DNA from: a virus
Strand: one strand, 5' to 3'
Virus record (IMG/VR): IMGVR_UViG_3300043464_001505
Coordinates: 1-29,378 of that record
DNA: 29,378 nt
This document shows, piece by piece, positions 22,734 through 29,378 of this stretch. The notes beneath the pieces were generated by a model. The model was not told where the DNA came from and ran no database searches. It saw nothing but the letters and a program-made list of their open reading frames with translations. Both the position numbers and the translations under genes were made by a program. Numbering within the stretch: the first letter of the stretch is position 1; the number at the start of each line of letters is the position of its first letter.

Positions 22734-23978
22734 CTACTTGCCGTGCAACGGAGTCGACATGATCGCTGCCTTCAGCGCCGCTGCCTTGCCGATGTAGTCG
22801 GTGGTGTCGGCCACCGATCGCGACGCTTCGGCCTCGAGCTGCTTCAACTTCCTGGCAGCGAAGTTCTTCGCCGGCGTGCCGCCCCACAGAAGCCACGCCA
22901 CGAACCCCGGCTTCTCGGCGCCGGGCGTATCCCAGCCTGCGGACTTGCTCGCCGACTCGTGCCGCGAGAACCACGCATTCATCTCGCGAACCCAGTCGGG
23001 ATTCATCTCCTCGCGGCGGGCGAGGCGGTTCGCGCGGGCGACCGTCTCGGGCTTCAGCCCGTCGCCGCTCTTGCCCTCCTCGTGCAACCGCAGGCCGCGC
23101 TTCGCCGCGGCGGCCATGCCGGCCGTCGGCTTCAGGCCGACGGCACGCTCGTCGTCGCCCATGGGCTCCGAGACGTCGGCGTGGGCCTGGAGGTCGGACA
23201 TCTTCCGCCCTGTCAACAGGTCGGTTTCCTCCCACCCGCCGTCTTCCGACTCCCAGATGCGGACGAGGGCCGCGGGATCGTCGGCCGTCGCCTCGAGCGA
23301 GTACTCCGATCCCTCGTCGCCCAGGCGACCCTCGGTCATAACGTGCTCGACGCGGCCGACGCCGCCGTCCCACGCCACGAAGTCGCCCTCGGCGAAGATG
23401 GTCGCCGCGGCCCGAACCTCGGCCGGTTCAGGCTGCGGCGACTCGGCGGCCTTCGCCATGTCTAGGGCTCGCTTGCTGACGTAAGTCTCCGTCGCCAGGT
23501 AGGCGGGGTTGTCCACGGGGCCGGCGTCGCCGAGGAAGTCGAAGCCCCGGATTTCACGCACCATCCGGCCGCGGTCGTCCTTATACCAGCGCTCTTTGTC
23601 GCCCTTGGTACGGAACGCGAAGCTCGATCCGCGAACGTCGTTTCGCTCGATCAATTCGACGACGTCAGCGGCCGATCGGGGCGGCGAAATCTCGTACCGC
23701 AGGCCGCGGGCGTCGGAGAAGAGCCGCATCGTGCCGCTGGACGTTCGGCCGATCACGCGCTCGTGGTTGTACTTGCCGAAAACGTCTGGGTTCGACCCCA
23801 GCACTTCGTCGAAGGCGCCGGGGAGAATCCGCTCCACGAAGCCTCCCAAGTCCTGCGAGTCGGAGTTGTAGACGGCCGCGTAGCCGCGAATGACCGTGCG
23901 GCCATTCTCGTCTTCCTTGACCTCGAGGCCCGGCGCCTCCGGGTTCAGGCGGATTTCAAGTTCGCTCTGTCCGTCCAT
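22734..23978 (-). CDS. HK97-type prohead protease with two extra C-terminal domains
   Basis: The 414-residue protein starts at ATG 23978 with GAGGAGG about 9 bases upstream. Residues 10-175 are the herpesvirus/HK97-type serine protease: RTVIRGYAAVYNSD, YNHERVIGRTSSGTMRL (His72), and DVRGSSFAFRTKG (Ser118/119), ending GDAGPVDNPAYLATETYVS. This enzyme cuts the capsid delta domain and itself. Residues 195-263 form a KOW/hypervirulence-like domain (FAEGDFVAWDGGVGRVEHVM to WEETDLLTGRKMSDL). Residues 286-385 are another phage domain (AKRGLRLHEEGKSGDGLKPE, NPDWVREMNAWFSRHE, WLLWGGTPAKNFAARKLKQL). I recall both from phage head genes elsewhere but do not know their function. It overlaps the portal by 34 bp. 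Confidence 0.88.
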   Translation of the reverse strand: MDGQSELEIRLNPEAPGLEVKEDENGRTVIRGYAAVYNSDSQDLGGFVERILPGAFDEVLGSNPDVFGKYNHERVIGRTSSGTMRLFSDARGLRYEISPPRSAADVVELIERNDVRGSSFAFRTKGDKERWYKDDRGRMVREIRGFDFLGDAGPVDNPAYLATETYVSKRALDMAKAAESPQPEPAEVRAAATIFAEGDFVAWDGGVGRVEHVMTEGRLGDEGSEYSLEATADDPAALVRIWESEDGGWEETDLLTGRKMSDLQAHADVSEPMGDDERAVGLKPTAGMAAAAKRGLRLHEEGKSGDGLKPETVARANRLARREEMNPDWVREMNAWFSRHESASKSAGWDTPGAEKPGFVAWLLWGGTPAKNFAARKLKQLEAEASRSVADTTDYIGKAAALKAAIMSTPLHGK

Positions 23979-25549
23979 GTCGCCGTAACCTCCTCGTAGG
24001 GTTTGCCACTGCGGTGGCAATCCAGAAGCAAATCCCGCGATCCGTCGATCCACGACGTCACGAAGTCTTCGATGTCTCGTCCCGTCGCCGTGGCGGCGTC
24101 GCAGAGTTCCGTCCGCATCCGCTGCCCGTGGGCCTCGAACCAGGCCGCAAGTTTGGCCGGTTTGTTCCGCCGCTCCAGGATGCCGTCGGCCTCGATTGCG
24201 GCGAGGCGTCGAAGCGTCGAAGTGAAGACGATTTCGGCGGCGTCACGCTGGCTGGGCTCGGCGTCGTCGGCCGCCGCCTGGGCCTCCTGCGTGGCCGGTT
24301 GCGTGGCCGGTTCGTCCTGCGGCTGCCCCGACACCTTCGTCGTCGCCGCCGTCGGGTTGCCGGGGGTGTAGTTCTCGAGCAGTTGCATATTGACCTGGAC
24401 GAACCGCTTGTCGCCGCCATCGACGGGGTTGTAGCCCAGTTGCTGCCGCACCTCGTTGGTCGAGAAGACGCCCAGGTTCCACATCTCCCGCAGGAACGAC
24501 GCTCTGGCGTTGAAGTCGCCCACCAGAAGCGCCGAAACGTCGAACTGGGCGAAGTACTTCTTGTCGTCCACCACGAGGTCGCGACGGCAGCACGCCTCGA
24601 AGCGTCGAAGGTGCGGGACGAGCGTGAACGTCACGAAGTCGATGGCCTGCTGCTCGACCGACGAGTACGACGATTTCGTCAGGTCGCCGATCATGTAGGC
24701 CGGAACCCGCGTCGCGCGTGCCACCTCCTCGATCTGGTAGCGGCGTGTCTCGATGAGGCGATTGGTGTCGTTGTTGAGCGACAGTTCCTTGACATGGGTG
24801 CCGTGCGGCAATACTGCCGTCTTGTAGGCATTGGTGGGGCCGTTGCCGTGGATGTCGTTCCACTGCTCGCGGAGCCGCTGGAGCGTCTCAGGCTTCAACG
24901 GCTGATCGACTTCGATGACCGACCCCGGCCTGGCCCCATTCCCGAAGAATGCGCTCGAGTGGAGTTCCGTCGCCCTCGCCAGAGCGATGGCGTCCCGCAT
25001 CAGCACCGTCGGGATGTAGCAGTTGACGCCGTCGGGGGAGAGGCCGCGGTAGGCGAAGACCTCGTCCTGCCGGTAGTACGTCGGCGTCGGCTTGTCGGGC
25101 TCCTGGTAGGCGTACCGCAGCCGGCCGTTCTTCAGCCGTTCGGGCTTCATCCGCGACGGATGCAGCGGGATGAGCTGATCGACGGCGCCGCGCCGGCCGG
25201 GCTTGATGTGGGCGTAGCCGACGCCCCACAGCATGTGCCACGACTGCATGAGTTCCTTGAACTCGAACGACGTCATCCACTCGTTCGGCTCGTAGGCCAG
25301 GATGTCGTAGAGCGGGTGGGCCTCGGCGATCCGCTTGCCGTCCGGCGTCCGCTCGTAGAGGTGCAGGGGGAGGCTGGCGACCGACTCGCTGACGACCTTG
25401 ACGGCGGCCAGGAACGCGCTGCACTGGAGGCTGGCCTCCGGCGAGACGTAGACGCCGGCGGCCGTCTTTCGCTGCTCGACGATCTCCTCGAACACGCGGG
25501 AGATGCCGGATCGCATTTCGACGATGTCTTCGATGTCTTCTTCGGGCAT
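23945..25549 (-). CDS. portal protein, HK97 family
   Basis: The 534-residue protein has SLQCSAFLAAVKVVSESVAS (clip/stem beginning), PLYDILAYEPNEWMTSFEFK, GVGYAHIKPGRRGAVDQLIP and RGLSPDGVNCYIP. These are followed by GDLTKSSYSSVEQQAIDFVT and LGVFSTNEVRQQLGYNPVDG, all typical of HK97-type portals. It forms a dodecameric ring at one capsid vertex for DNA entry and exit. A C-terminal extension of about 130 residues (PQDEPATQPATQEAQAAADD then helical) goes beyond the family core. The ATG lies 4 bp after the terminase stop, with no clear ribosome site, so it is probably translationally coupled. Confidence 0.92.
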   Translation of the reverse strand: MPEEDIEDIVEMRSGISRVFEEIVEQRKTAAGVYVSPEASLQCSAFLAAVKVVSESVASLPLHLYERTPDGKRIAEAHPLYDILAYEPNEWMTSFEFKELMQSWHMLWGVGYAHIKPGRRGAVDQLIPLHPSRMKPERLKNGRLRYAYQEPDKPTPTYYRQDEVFAYRGLSPDGVNCYIPTVLMRDAIALARATELHSSAFFGNGARPGSVIEVDQPLKPETLQRLREQWNDIHGNGPTNAYKTAVLPHGTHVKELSLNNDTNRLIETRRYQIEEVARATRVPAYMIGDLTKSSYSSVEQQAIDFVTFTLVPHLRRFEACCRRDLVVDDKKYFAQFDVSALLVGDFNARASFLREMWNLGVFSTNEVRQQLGYNPVDGGDKRFVQVNMQLLENYTPGNPTAATTKVSGQPQDEPATQPATQEAQAAADDAEPSQRDAAEIVFTSTLRRLAAIEADGILERRNKPAKLAAWFEAHGQRMRTELCDAATATGRDIEDFVTSWIDGSRDLLLDCHRSGKPYEEVTATWTDRANLKSA

Positions 25550-25553
25550 TACG

Positions 25554-27056
25554 CTAGATCAGTAGGATTTGCGGGTCGTCTTCGCCACCGTTGTTCTCCG
25601 CACTCAAGACCCCCAGCGGCATGATCAGGGCCACGGCGGCGTCGATCCTCGCGGTCGAGTGCGACTGGCTCTTCGTGGGCTTGATGTTGCCGGCGTCGTC
25701 CTGCTTGACTTGCATATTGCTCATGTGCAGGGCGAGCGGCGGGTTGCCTCCATGCCTTATTTTCTGGCCCAAAACGGCTGTCTGGAGCAGCTTCGTAGGC
25801 GCCGAGAGGCTGGCGTAGCCCTGCCCATACGGCTTGACGTCGATGCCCTCGTTGACCAACTGAGTCGTCAAGTGGGTCGCATTCCACCTGTCGATAGCGA
25901 CAGACCGCACCACGTTCTTCTCTGCAAACGAGAGAACGTAGTCGCGAACCACATCGTAATCCGTCACGTTTCCATCTGTTAGTGTAACAAAACCGTCTCT
26001 GGCCCATTGGCGATACGGTGCTTCGTCCCTGTCGGCGTTCTCCTCGGGGATGAAGAGGTGAGCGAAGACGTCGTAGGTGCCGTCCTCGGCAGGCCACACC
26101 GCGCAGAACGCCGTCGTGTCGCTGGTGCTCGACAAGTCGAGGCCGCACCAGCACGGCCGGCCGTCGGTCGGCCGAAGCGGCGCGTTGCACGCCTCCCACT
26201 GGCCGGTGCGGAAGAAGCGATTGGCCCCGTTGCTGACCCACTGGTTCAGGTACAGCGTCCGAAACTTGATCTCCTCCGCGACGCTCTCGCGGGCCAGCAT
26301 CGCCTCGCGCTCCATGAACTCCTTGCGGACGGTGATGCCGTAGTTCGGGTTGGCCTTCTTCCAGGTGGCCTCCGCGAAGATGTCGTCGTCCTCGTCGGCC
26401 GCGAAGATGCAGGGCAGGAAGGTGGGGTCTTTGATGATCCCGTCGCGAACCTTCATCGCCCGCTGCCACTCTTCGTAGCACGGCCCGATGCGATCCATGC
26501 CGGCTGTGGTCACATAGATGACCAGCGGCTCGTCCCGCATGCCCATACCGCTCTCGAGCACATCGACCAAATCCCGGTTGGGCTGCACATGATACTCGTC
26601 CACCACGACGACACTCGGATTGAAGCCGTGCTTGCCCTTGTGCTCGCTGGAAAGAAATTGGATGGTGGAATTCTTGCTGGGGATGACGATCGACCCCTTG
26701 AATATCTTCGACCGCCGTTGCAGGCCGGGGCAGGATTCGATGAACCTCGAGGCCGCCGTGAACAGGAGGCTGGCCTGCTTGCGATCGCCGGCCGCGATGA
26801 GAATCTGGCCGCCGTCGTCGCCGAAGAAACCCTCGTAGGCGCCGATCAGGGCGCAGGTCGCGGTCTTGCCAGCCTTCCGCGGCACCGCCAAGAGGGATCG
26901 CTGGTACTGCCGCCGGCCATCAGGGCGCTTCGTCCCGTAGAGGGCGCGAAGATAGTCCTCCTGCCACGGCTGGAGGGTGAACGGCTTCCCTGCGAATCTC
27001 CCTTCGCTGTGCCGCAGCCACGACGCGAACTCGCAGATGTCAGGCTTGCTTTCCAA
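25554..27056 (-). CDS. terminase large subunit
   Basis: The 500-residue packaging motor has an ATPase with a deviant Walker A VPRKAGKT (58-65), Walker B VVVVDEYH (149-156) and coupling motif VIYVTTAG (179-186). Its RuvC-like nuclease has Asp307 in CGLDLSSTSDT, Asp389 in VAIDRW and Asp472 in STARIDAAVALIM. The likely start is TTG at 27056, in the end of the small-subunit gene (17-bp overlap); no ATG lies nearer the usual N-terminus. Family: Terminase_1, HK97-like, which usually goes with cos-type ends. It cuts concatemers and drives DNA into proheads with the portal. Confidence 0.93.
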   Translation of the reverse strand: MESKPDICEFASWLRHSEGRFAGKPFTLQPWQEDYLRALYGTKRPDGRRQYQRSLLAVPRKAGKTATCALIGAYEGFFGDDGGQILIAAGDRKQASLLFTAASRFIESCPGLQRRSKIFKGSIVIPSKNSTIQFLSSEHKGKHGFNPSVVVVDEYHVQPNRDLVDVLESGMGMRDEPLVIYVTTAGMDRIGPCYEEWQRAMKVRDGIIKDPTFLPCIFAADEDDDIFAEATWKKANPNYGITVRKEFMEREAMLARESVAEEIKFRTLYLNQWVSNGANRFFRTGQWEACNAPLRPTDGRPCWCGLDLSSTSDTTAFCAVWPAEDGTYDVFAHLFIPEENADRDEAPYRQWARDGFVTLTDGNVTDYDVVRDYVLSFAEKNVVRSVAIDRWNATHLTTQLVNEGIDVKPYGQGYASLSAPTKLLQTAVLGQKIRHGGNPPLALHMSNMQVKQDDAGNIKPTKSQSHSTARIDAAVALIMPLGVLSAENNGGEDDPQILLI

Positions 27057-27522
27057 AATACTTGTCGGTGGGGTCGTCCACGACCTTCACGGCGCCGTAG
27101 CCCAGGCGGGTGCGGTCGGCCGGGGTGAGGCCGAGGACGGTTTCCAGTTGCCGGAGCTGCTCGTGGCAGTGGTTGCTCTGCGACTGCCACTTGTTCGGCC
27201 GGCTGAACCGCAGCGAGCCGTCGGGGGCGGTGACTTCGACGTAGCCGCAGCCTTCCTTGGCGAGTTGCATCTCGGCCTCGCGCCACCGCTCCCAGATGAT
27301 CGAGTAGCGGGCGATGACCTCGACGTCACTCTCGGCCAGCGTGCCCATCCGCTGCGTGTAGCCGCAGACCAGGCTGAACATCTCCTTCGCCGCGGGGCGA
27401 AGCCACTCGGGCGGCGAGGGGAGGGCATTCAGCGGCGTGCCAAGCTCCTCGCGGGAGTTGGCCTCCTCAGAGCCTCGCAGCTTGAGTTGGTGCTTCGGTA
27501 GTGGTGCAGGGCCGCGTACCAT
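27040..27522 (-). CDS. terminase small subunit, P27 family
   Basis: The 160-residue protein starts at ATG 27522 (MVRGPAPLPKHQLKLRGSEE); an upstream extension of 48 codons is unlikely because P27 proteins begin with this P....LkLrG pattern. It has PSPPEWLRPAAKEMFSLVCG, RMGTLAESDVEVIARYSIIW and RQLETVLGLTPADRTRLGYG, the typical P27 family order. It recognises the packaging site and loads the large subunit. It is the first gene of the leftward train. No strong ribosome site is visible. Confidence 0.88.
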   Translation of the reverse strand: MVRGPAPLPKHQLKLRGSEEANSREELGTPLNALPSPPEWLRPAAKEMFSLVCGYTQRMGTLAESDVEVIARYSIIWERWREAEMQLAKEGCGYVEVTAPDGSLRFSRPNKWQSQSNHCHEQLRQLETVLGLTPADRTRLGYGAVKVVDDPTDKYFGKQA

Positions 27523-27807
27523 CCACAGTAGTATCACTGTGCAGGCAAGGGGGCCGCAAGGGAGTCGGACTGTCAGCGTTTCCGCCAAACCGGCAGGCCA
27601 GCAAATTAGGTACACCCTCCGAAGCACGCCCCCCTGGGACATGCGGTCTGTCCTCGAATCCCCCACAACGGGGTCCCCCCCATCTGGGGGTCGATGCTGC
27701 GGCGCGTCCGCACCACCGTGCGCGGCCCGCGACCGCGCGCATTCGCGTTTCCTAAGTGTCTAGTGGCCGCACGAACCACCACGAAACGCGGAAAACATTC
27801 GGTACAC

Positions 27808-27836
27808 TTGACCCAGCAGTGTGCCGATACTATGTT
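27808..27836 (+). promoter_or_regulatory. sigma70-like promoter for the rightward unit
   Basis: The -35 TTGACC (27808-27813) is separated by 17 bases from the -10 TATGTT (27831-27836), four of six consensus matches. It lies 54 bases before the ATG at 27890. Spacing is ideal. Confidence 0.6.
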
Positions 27837-27845
27837 TGTGTTCGT

Positions 27846-27863
27846 GCGGGCCGCGCGGCCCGC
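27846..27863. promoter_or_regulatory. 18-bp perfect palindrome in the leader of the rightward unit
   Basis: GCGGGCCGC is followed directly by its reverse complement. It begins about 10 bases past the -10 box, in the 5' leader of the first plus-strand gene. This is where a dimeric repressor site or leader hairpin would act. The same 9-mer recurs in the right arm. Confidence 0.6.
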
Positions 27864-27889
27864 GACCACTAGAGCGAAAGGGTGACGAT

Positions 27890-28249
27890 ATGAAAGCGGT
27901 TCAAGTGTGGAGGGATGGTGCGGAATGGTTTGAACTGTGGGCGGATCGAAAGGTGGTCGATATCGTATCGACTCGCGAAGAGGCGACCGCGCAGGGCGCG
28001 ACCACGTTCATCGAAACCGAAGAGCCGCGTTTCTTCGTTCGCGATGAAAGCGGTCGCGGGTGGTGTGCAGAGTGGCGGTATACCGACATCACGAACGAAG
28101 AGCGCGACTACCGCGAAGAGGGAACCGATACCGACTACGCTGGCAACGAAGTGGAAAACCAATCCTTCGGGGAATGGCTAGACTCTTCCGACGCTGGTGA
28201 TACTTTCGACAATTCGGATTCGATGTACACTGTCACCCGTATCAATTGA
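27890..28249 (+). CDS. small acidic protein of unknown function
   Basis: The 119-residue protein has 29 Asp/Glu against 12 Lys/Arg and many aromatic residues. The start at ATG 27890 has AAAGGGTG about 7 bases upstream. It reads MKAVQVWRDGAEWFELWADR, then RFFVRDESGRGWCAEWRYTD and an acidic tail (EERDYREEGTDTDYAG, EWLDSSDAGDTFDNSDS). Acidic composition suggests a DNA-mimic or protein-binding role, but I see no recognised family. It forms a two-gene unit with the GP88-family gene, 32 bp downstream, opposite in direction to the late operon. Confidence 0.75.
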   Translation: MKAVQVWRDGAEWFELWADRKVVDIVSTREEATAQGATTFIETEEPRFFVRDESGRGWCAEWRYTDITNEERDYREEGTDTDYAGNEVENQSFGEWLDSSDAGDTFDNSDSMYTVTRIN

Positions 28250-28281
28250 ACCACCACCACCACCACGAAAGGCTACAGAAA

Positions 28282-29154
28282 ATGACTACCACCATCGACA
28301 CCGCTGCTATCAATCGCTCCGTTCGCTCCATCCTTTCCGACAACACGAAACTCCGCAAACTTCCCAACGGCCAGCGGGTGATCAATGCGGGCGTTACGCT
28401 CGCACCATCGAAACGTTCGGGCATCGTCAACGTTTGCCCGCATGCAACCGCTGCCTGCATTCTGGTATGTGTGCTATGGTTCGCGGGCCGCACCGTTACG
28501 CGCACGGTGCGGGAAGCGGCCACGAAACGGACGCGGTTGTGGTTCTACGATCCGACCACGTTCTACGCTCGCCTCTCGCGTGAACTGGCCGCGCTCGCGC
28601 GCAAAGCGGCCCGCGATGGTGTGCGGGCATTCTGTCGGTTGAATGTCGCGAGCGACATCGATCATCCTCACGAAGCAGTGACCGAACACCCCGCGATTAC
28701 GTTCTACGATTACACGAAAGACTACGCGAAAGCTGCGGCCTATGGTCGCGGCGAGTTGCCCGCGAACTACCACGTTTCCTATTCCGTTTCGGAGCGAACC
28801 ACGTTCGCGACCGCTCGCGAATTGAATGCGGCGGGCGTCAATATGGTGGTGGTGTTTGATAGCCACTACTTCGGGCCGCTCCACCGTTTCGGGGTGGTTC
28901 CTGCCAGTGTTCGCTTCGTGTCGCGCACCACGGGGGAATCCTTCACGGTCGAAACCGTCGATGGTGATGTCCACGATTTGCGAACCCCCGAATTCGACGG
29001 GCGCGGTGTGGTGGTCGCGCTCCGTGCGAAGAGCGGCCAGAAACTCCGCGAGCGGGCGAGGTCTATGGGTTTCATAAAATCGTTCCCCGCTGGTGCTAGG
29101 TGGTTCGTGGACGAACACGTTCGCGAAGGGGTCGCGACCATCGAACTAGCCTAG
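28282..29154 (+). CDS. GP88-family phage protein
   Basis: The 290-residue protein starts at ATG 28282, with AAAGG 9 bases upstream. A TTG-initiated version from 28246 would add five His codons and is not preferred. It shows the family order: GVTLAPSKRSGIVNVCPHAT (Cys52), CILVCVLWFAGR (Cys59, Cys63), then RLNVASDIDH, FYDYTKDYAKA, LPANYHVSYSVSERTTFATA, VDGDVHDLR and GVVVALRAKSG. GP88 proteins (named from a mycobacteriophage product) are widespread in phages and function is not known to me. The Cys cluster may bind metal or an Fe-S centre. It is the last gene of the rightward unit, followed by a long inverted repeat. Confidence 0.87.
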   Translation: MTTTIDTAAINRSVRSILSDNTKLRKLPNGQRVINAGVTLAPSKRSGIVNVCPHATAACILVCVLWFAGRTVTRTVREAATKRTRLWFYDPTTFYARLSRELAALARKAARDGVRAFCRLNVASDIDHPHEAVTEHPAITFYDYTKDYAKAAAYGRGELPANYHVSYSVSERTTFATARELNAAGVNMVVVFDSHYFGPLHRFGVVPASVRFVSRTTGESFTVETVDGDVHDLRTPEFDGRGVVVALRAKSGQKLRERARSMGFIKSFPAGARWFVDEHVREGVATIELA

Positions 29155-29172
29155 TTCGCTCGCGACCGCACG

Positions 29173-29211
29173 AAGCGGCCCGCACTACTCGCGAGAGTGT
29201 GCGGGCCGCTT
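29173..29211 (+). terminator. strong inverted repeat after the GP88-family gene
   Basis: A 13-bp perfect stem (AAGCGGCCCGCAC at 29173-29185 with GTGCGGGCCGCTT at 29199-29211) encloses a 13-base loop that has its own CTCGCGAG palindrome. It starts 18 bases after the stop. There is no long T-run (TTGCAATTG follows), so termination may be Rho-independent only in part, or it may protect the transcript's 3' end. Confidence 0.65.
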
Positions 29212-29218
29212 GCAATTG

Positions 29219-29378
29219 CGGGCCGCACCATCGACCACCACGCTCGCACCAGCGGGCCGCACCATCGACCACCACGCTCGCACCAGCGGGCCGCACCATC
29301 GACCACCACGCTCGCACCAGCGGGCCGCACCATCGACCACCACGCTCGCACCAGCGGGCCGCACCATCGACCACCACG
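29219..29378. repeat. 34-bp direct tandem repeats, running off the right edge
   Basis: Four full identical units (29219-29252, 29253-29286, 29287-29320, 29321-29354) and 24 bases of a fifth. Each unit contains CGGGCCGCACC, ATCGACCACCACG and CTCGCACCAG. There is no spacer between units, so this is not a CRISPR array. The array may be an iteron-type binding region (replication or partition), a regulatory protein-binding array, or repeat expansion at a contig end. Confidence 0.9.

Larger units (their letters stand above)
27523..27889. promoter_or_regulatory. gene-free divergent region between terminase and GP88 units
   Basis: These 367 bases hold no supported gene. They contain short GC hairpins near 27660-27691 (CCCC..CGGGG; CCCCC, loop ATCT, GGGGG) and two copies of GCGGCCCGCGACC at 27722-27734 and 27855-27867. 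A plus-strand promoter and an 18-bp palindrome also lie here, see below. The place, just upstream of the terminase genes, fits a packaging (cos) site and the late promoter for the leftward operon. I could not find a confident minus-strand promoter. Confidence 0.55.

Noticed and set aside
20724-23465. Very long plus-strand reading frame opposite the capsid and protease genes
   Set aside because: It is the antisense shadow of recognised minus-strand genes in GC-rich DNA; the product has no family pattern and its frame is explained by codon third-position bias.
24014-25624. Long plus-strand frame opposite the portal
   Set aside because: Same shadow effect; the portal on the minus strand is unambiguous.
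27645-27680. tRNA T-arm (TCGAATCCCCC) as a tRNA gene or att site
   Set aside because: No matching acceptor, D or anticodon arms around it.
28246-28281. His-rich N-terminus from an upstream TTG for the GP88-family protein
   Set aside because: The run of CAC codons lies in a leader; ATG 28282 has a well-spaced AAAGG site and starts a family-like N-terminus.
29219-29378. CRISPR array
   Set aside because: The 34-bp units follow each other with no unique spacers, and there is no cas gene.

Overview
The window looks like the late (virion-building) half of a tailed double-stranded DNA phage, or of a prophage, with siphovirus architecture: an HK97-type head and a long, non-contractile, lambda-like tail. 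DNA is GC-rich. I see no integrase, repressor, tRNA, rRNA or ordinary bacterial housekeeping gene, so free phage versus prophage cannot be decided. The host is a GC-rich bacterium. Ser-rich and Cys-rich accessory proteins vaguely recall planctomycete proteins and their phages, but that is a weak impression only.

Layout. One leftward (minus-strand) gene train fills about 27522 down to 1. Neighbouring genes overlap by ATGA, GTGA or TGATG at many junctions, so it behaves as one late operon. In transcription order: P27-type small terminase, large terminase, HK97 portal, prohead protease carrying two extra C-terminal domains, major capsid protein, a probable decoration protein, a glycosyltransferase behind a hairpin that hides its ribosome-binding site, a small protein, the head-tail connectors (gp6/phiE125 gp8-like, two tandem beta-sandwich paralogues, head-tail joining protein, gp10-like protein, tail terminator), two tandem tail-tube-like paralogues, the G/GT tail chaperones with a -1 frameshift signal, and a 1355-residue tape measure. 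Four structural or unknown proteins follow, including a polyserine protein and a Cys-rich protein. Next come a zinc-ribbon protein, a GT25-sulfotransferase fusion and a glycosyltransferase-methyltransferase fusion. The left end holds a small metallopeptidase-like protein, a split HTH/metallophosphoesterase pair, dCMP deaminase, dNMP kinase, a holin-like membrane protein, a small beta-sandwich protein and a collagen-like tail fibre cut by the left window edge.

Right end. About 370 bp upstream of the terminase genes is a gene-free divergent region, and the gene order reverses. A sigma70-like promoter drives two plus-strand genes, an acidic 119-residue protein and a GP88-family protein. They are followed by a strong inverted repeat and an array of exact 34-bp tandem repeats that runs off the window. 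This arm is full of the sequence GCGGGCCGC and its complement.

Main idea worth testing: the two fusion enzymes, the third glycosyltransferase and the polyserine protein may form a phage-encoded system that builds, sulfates and methylates a glycan on the virion.
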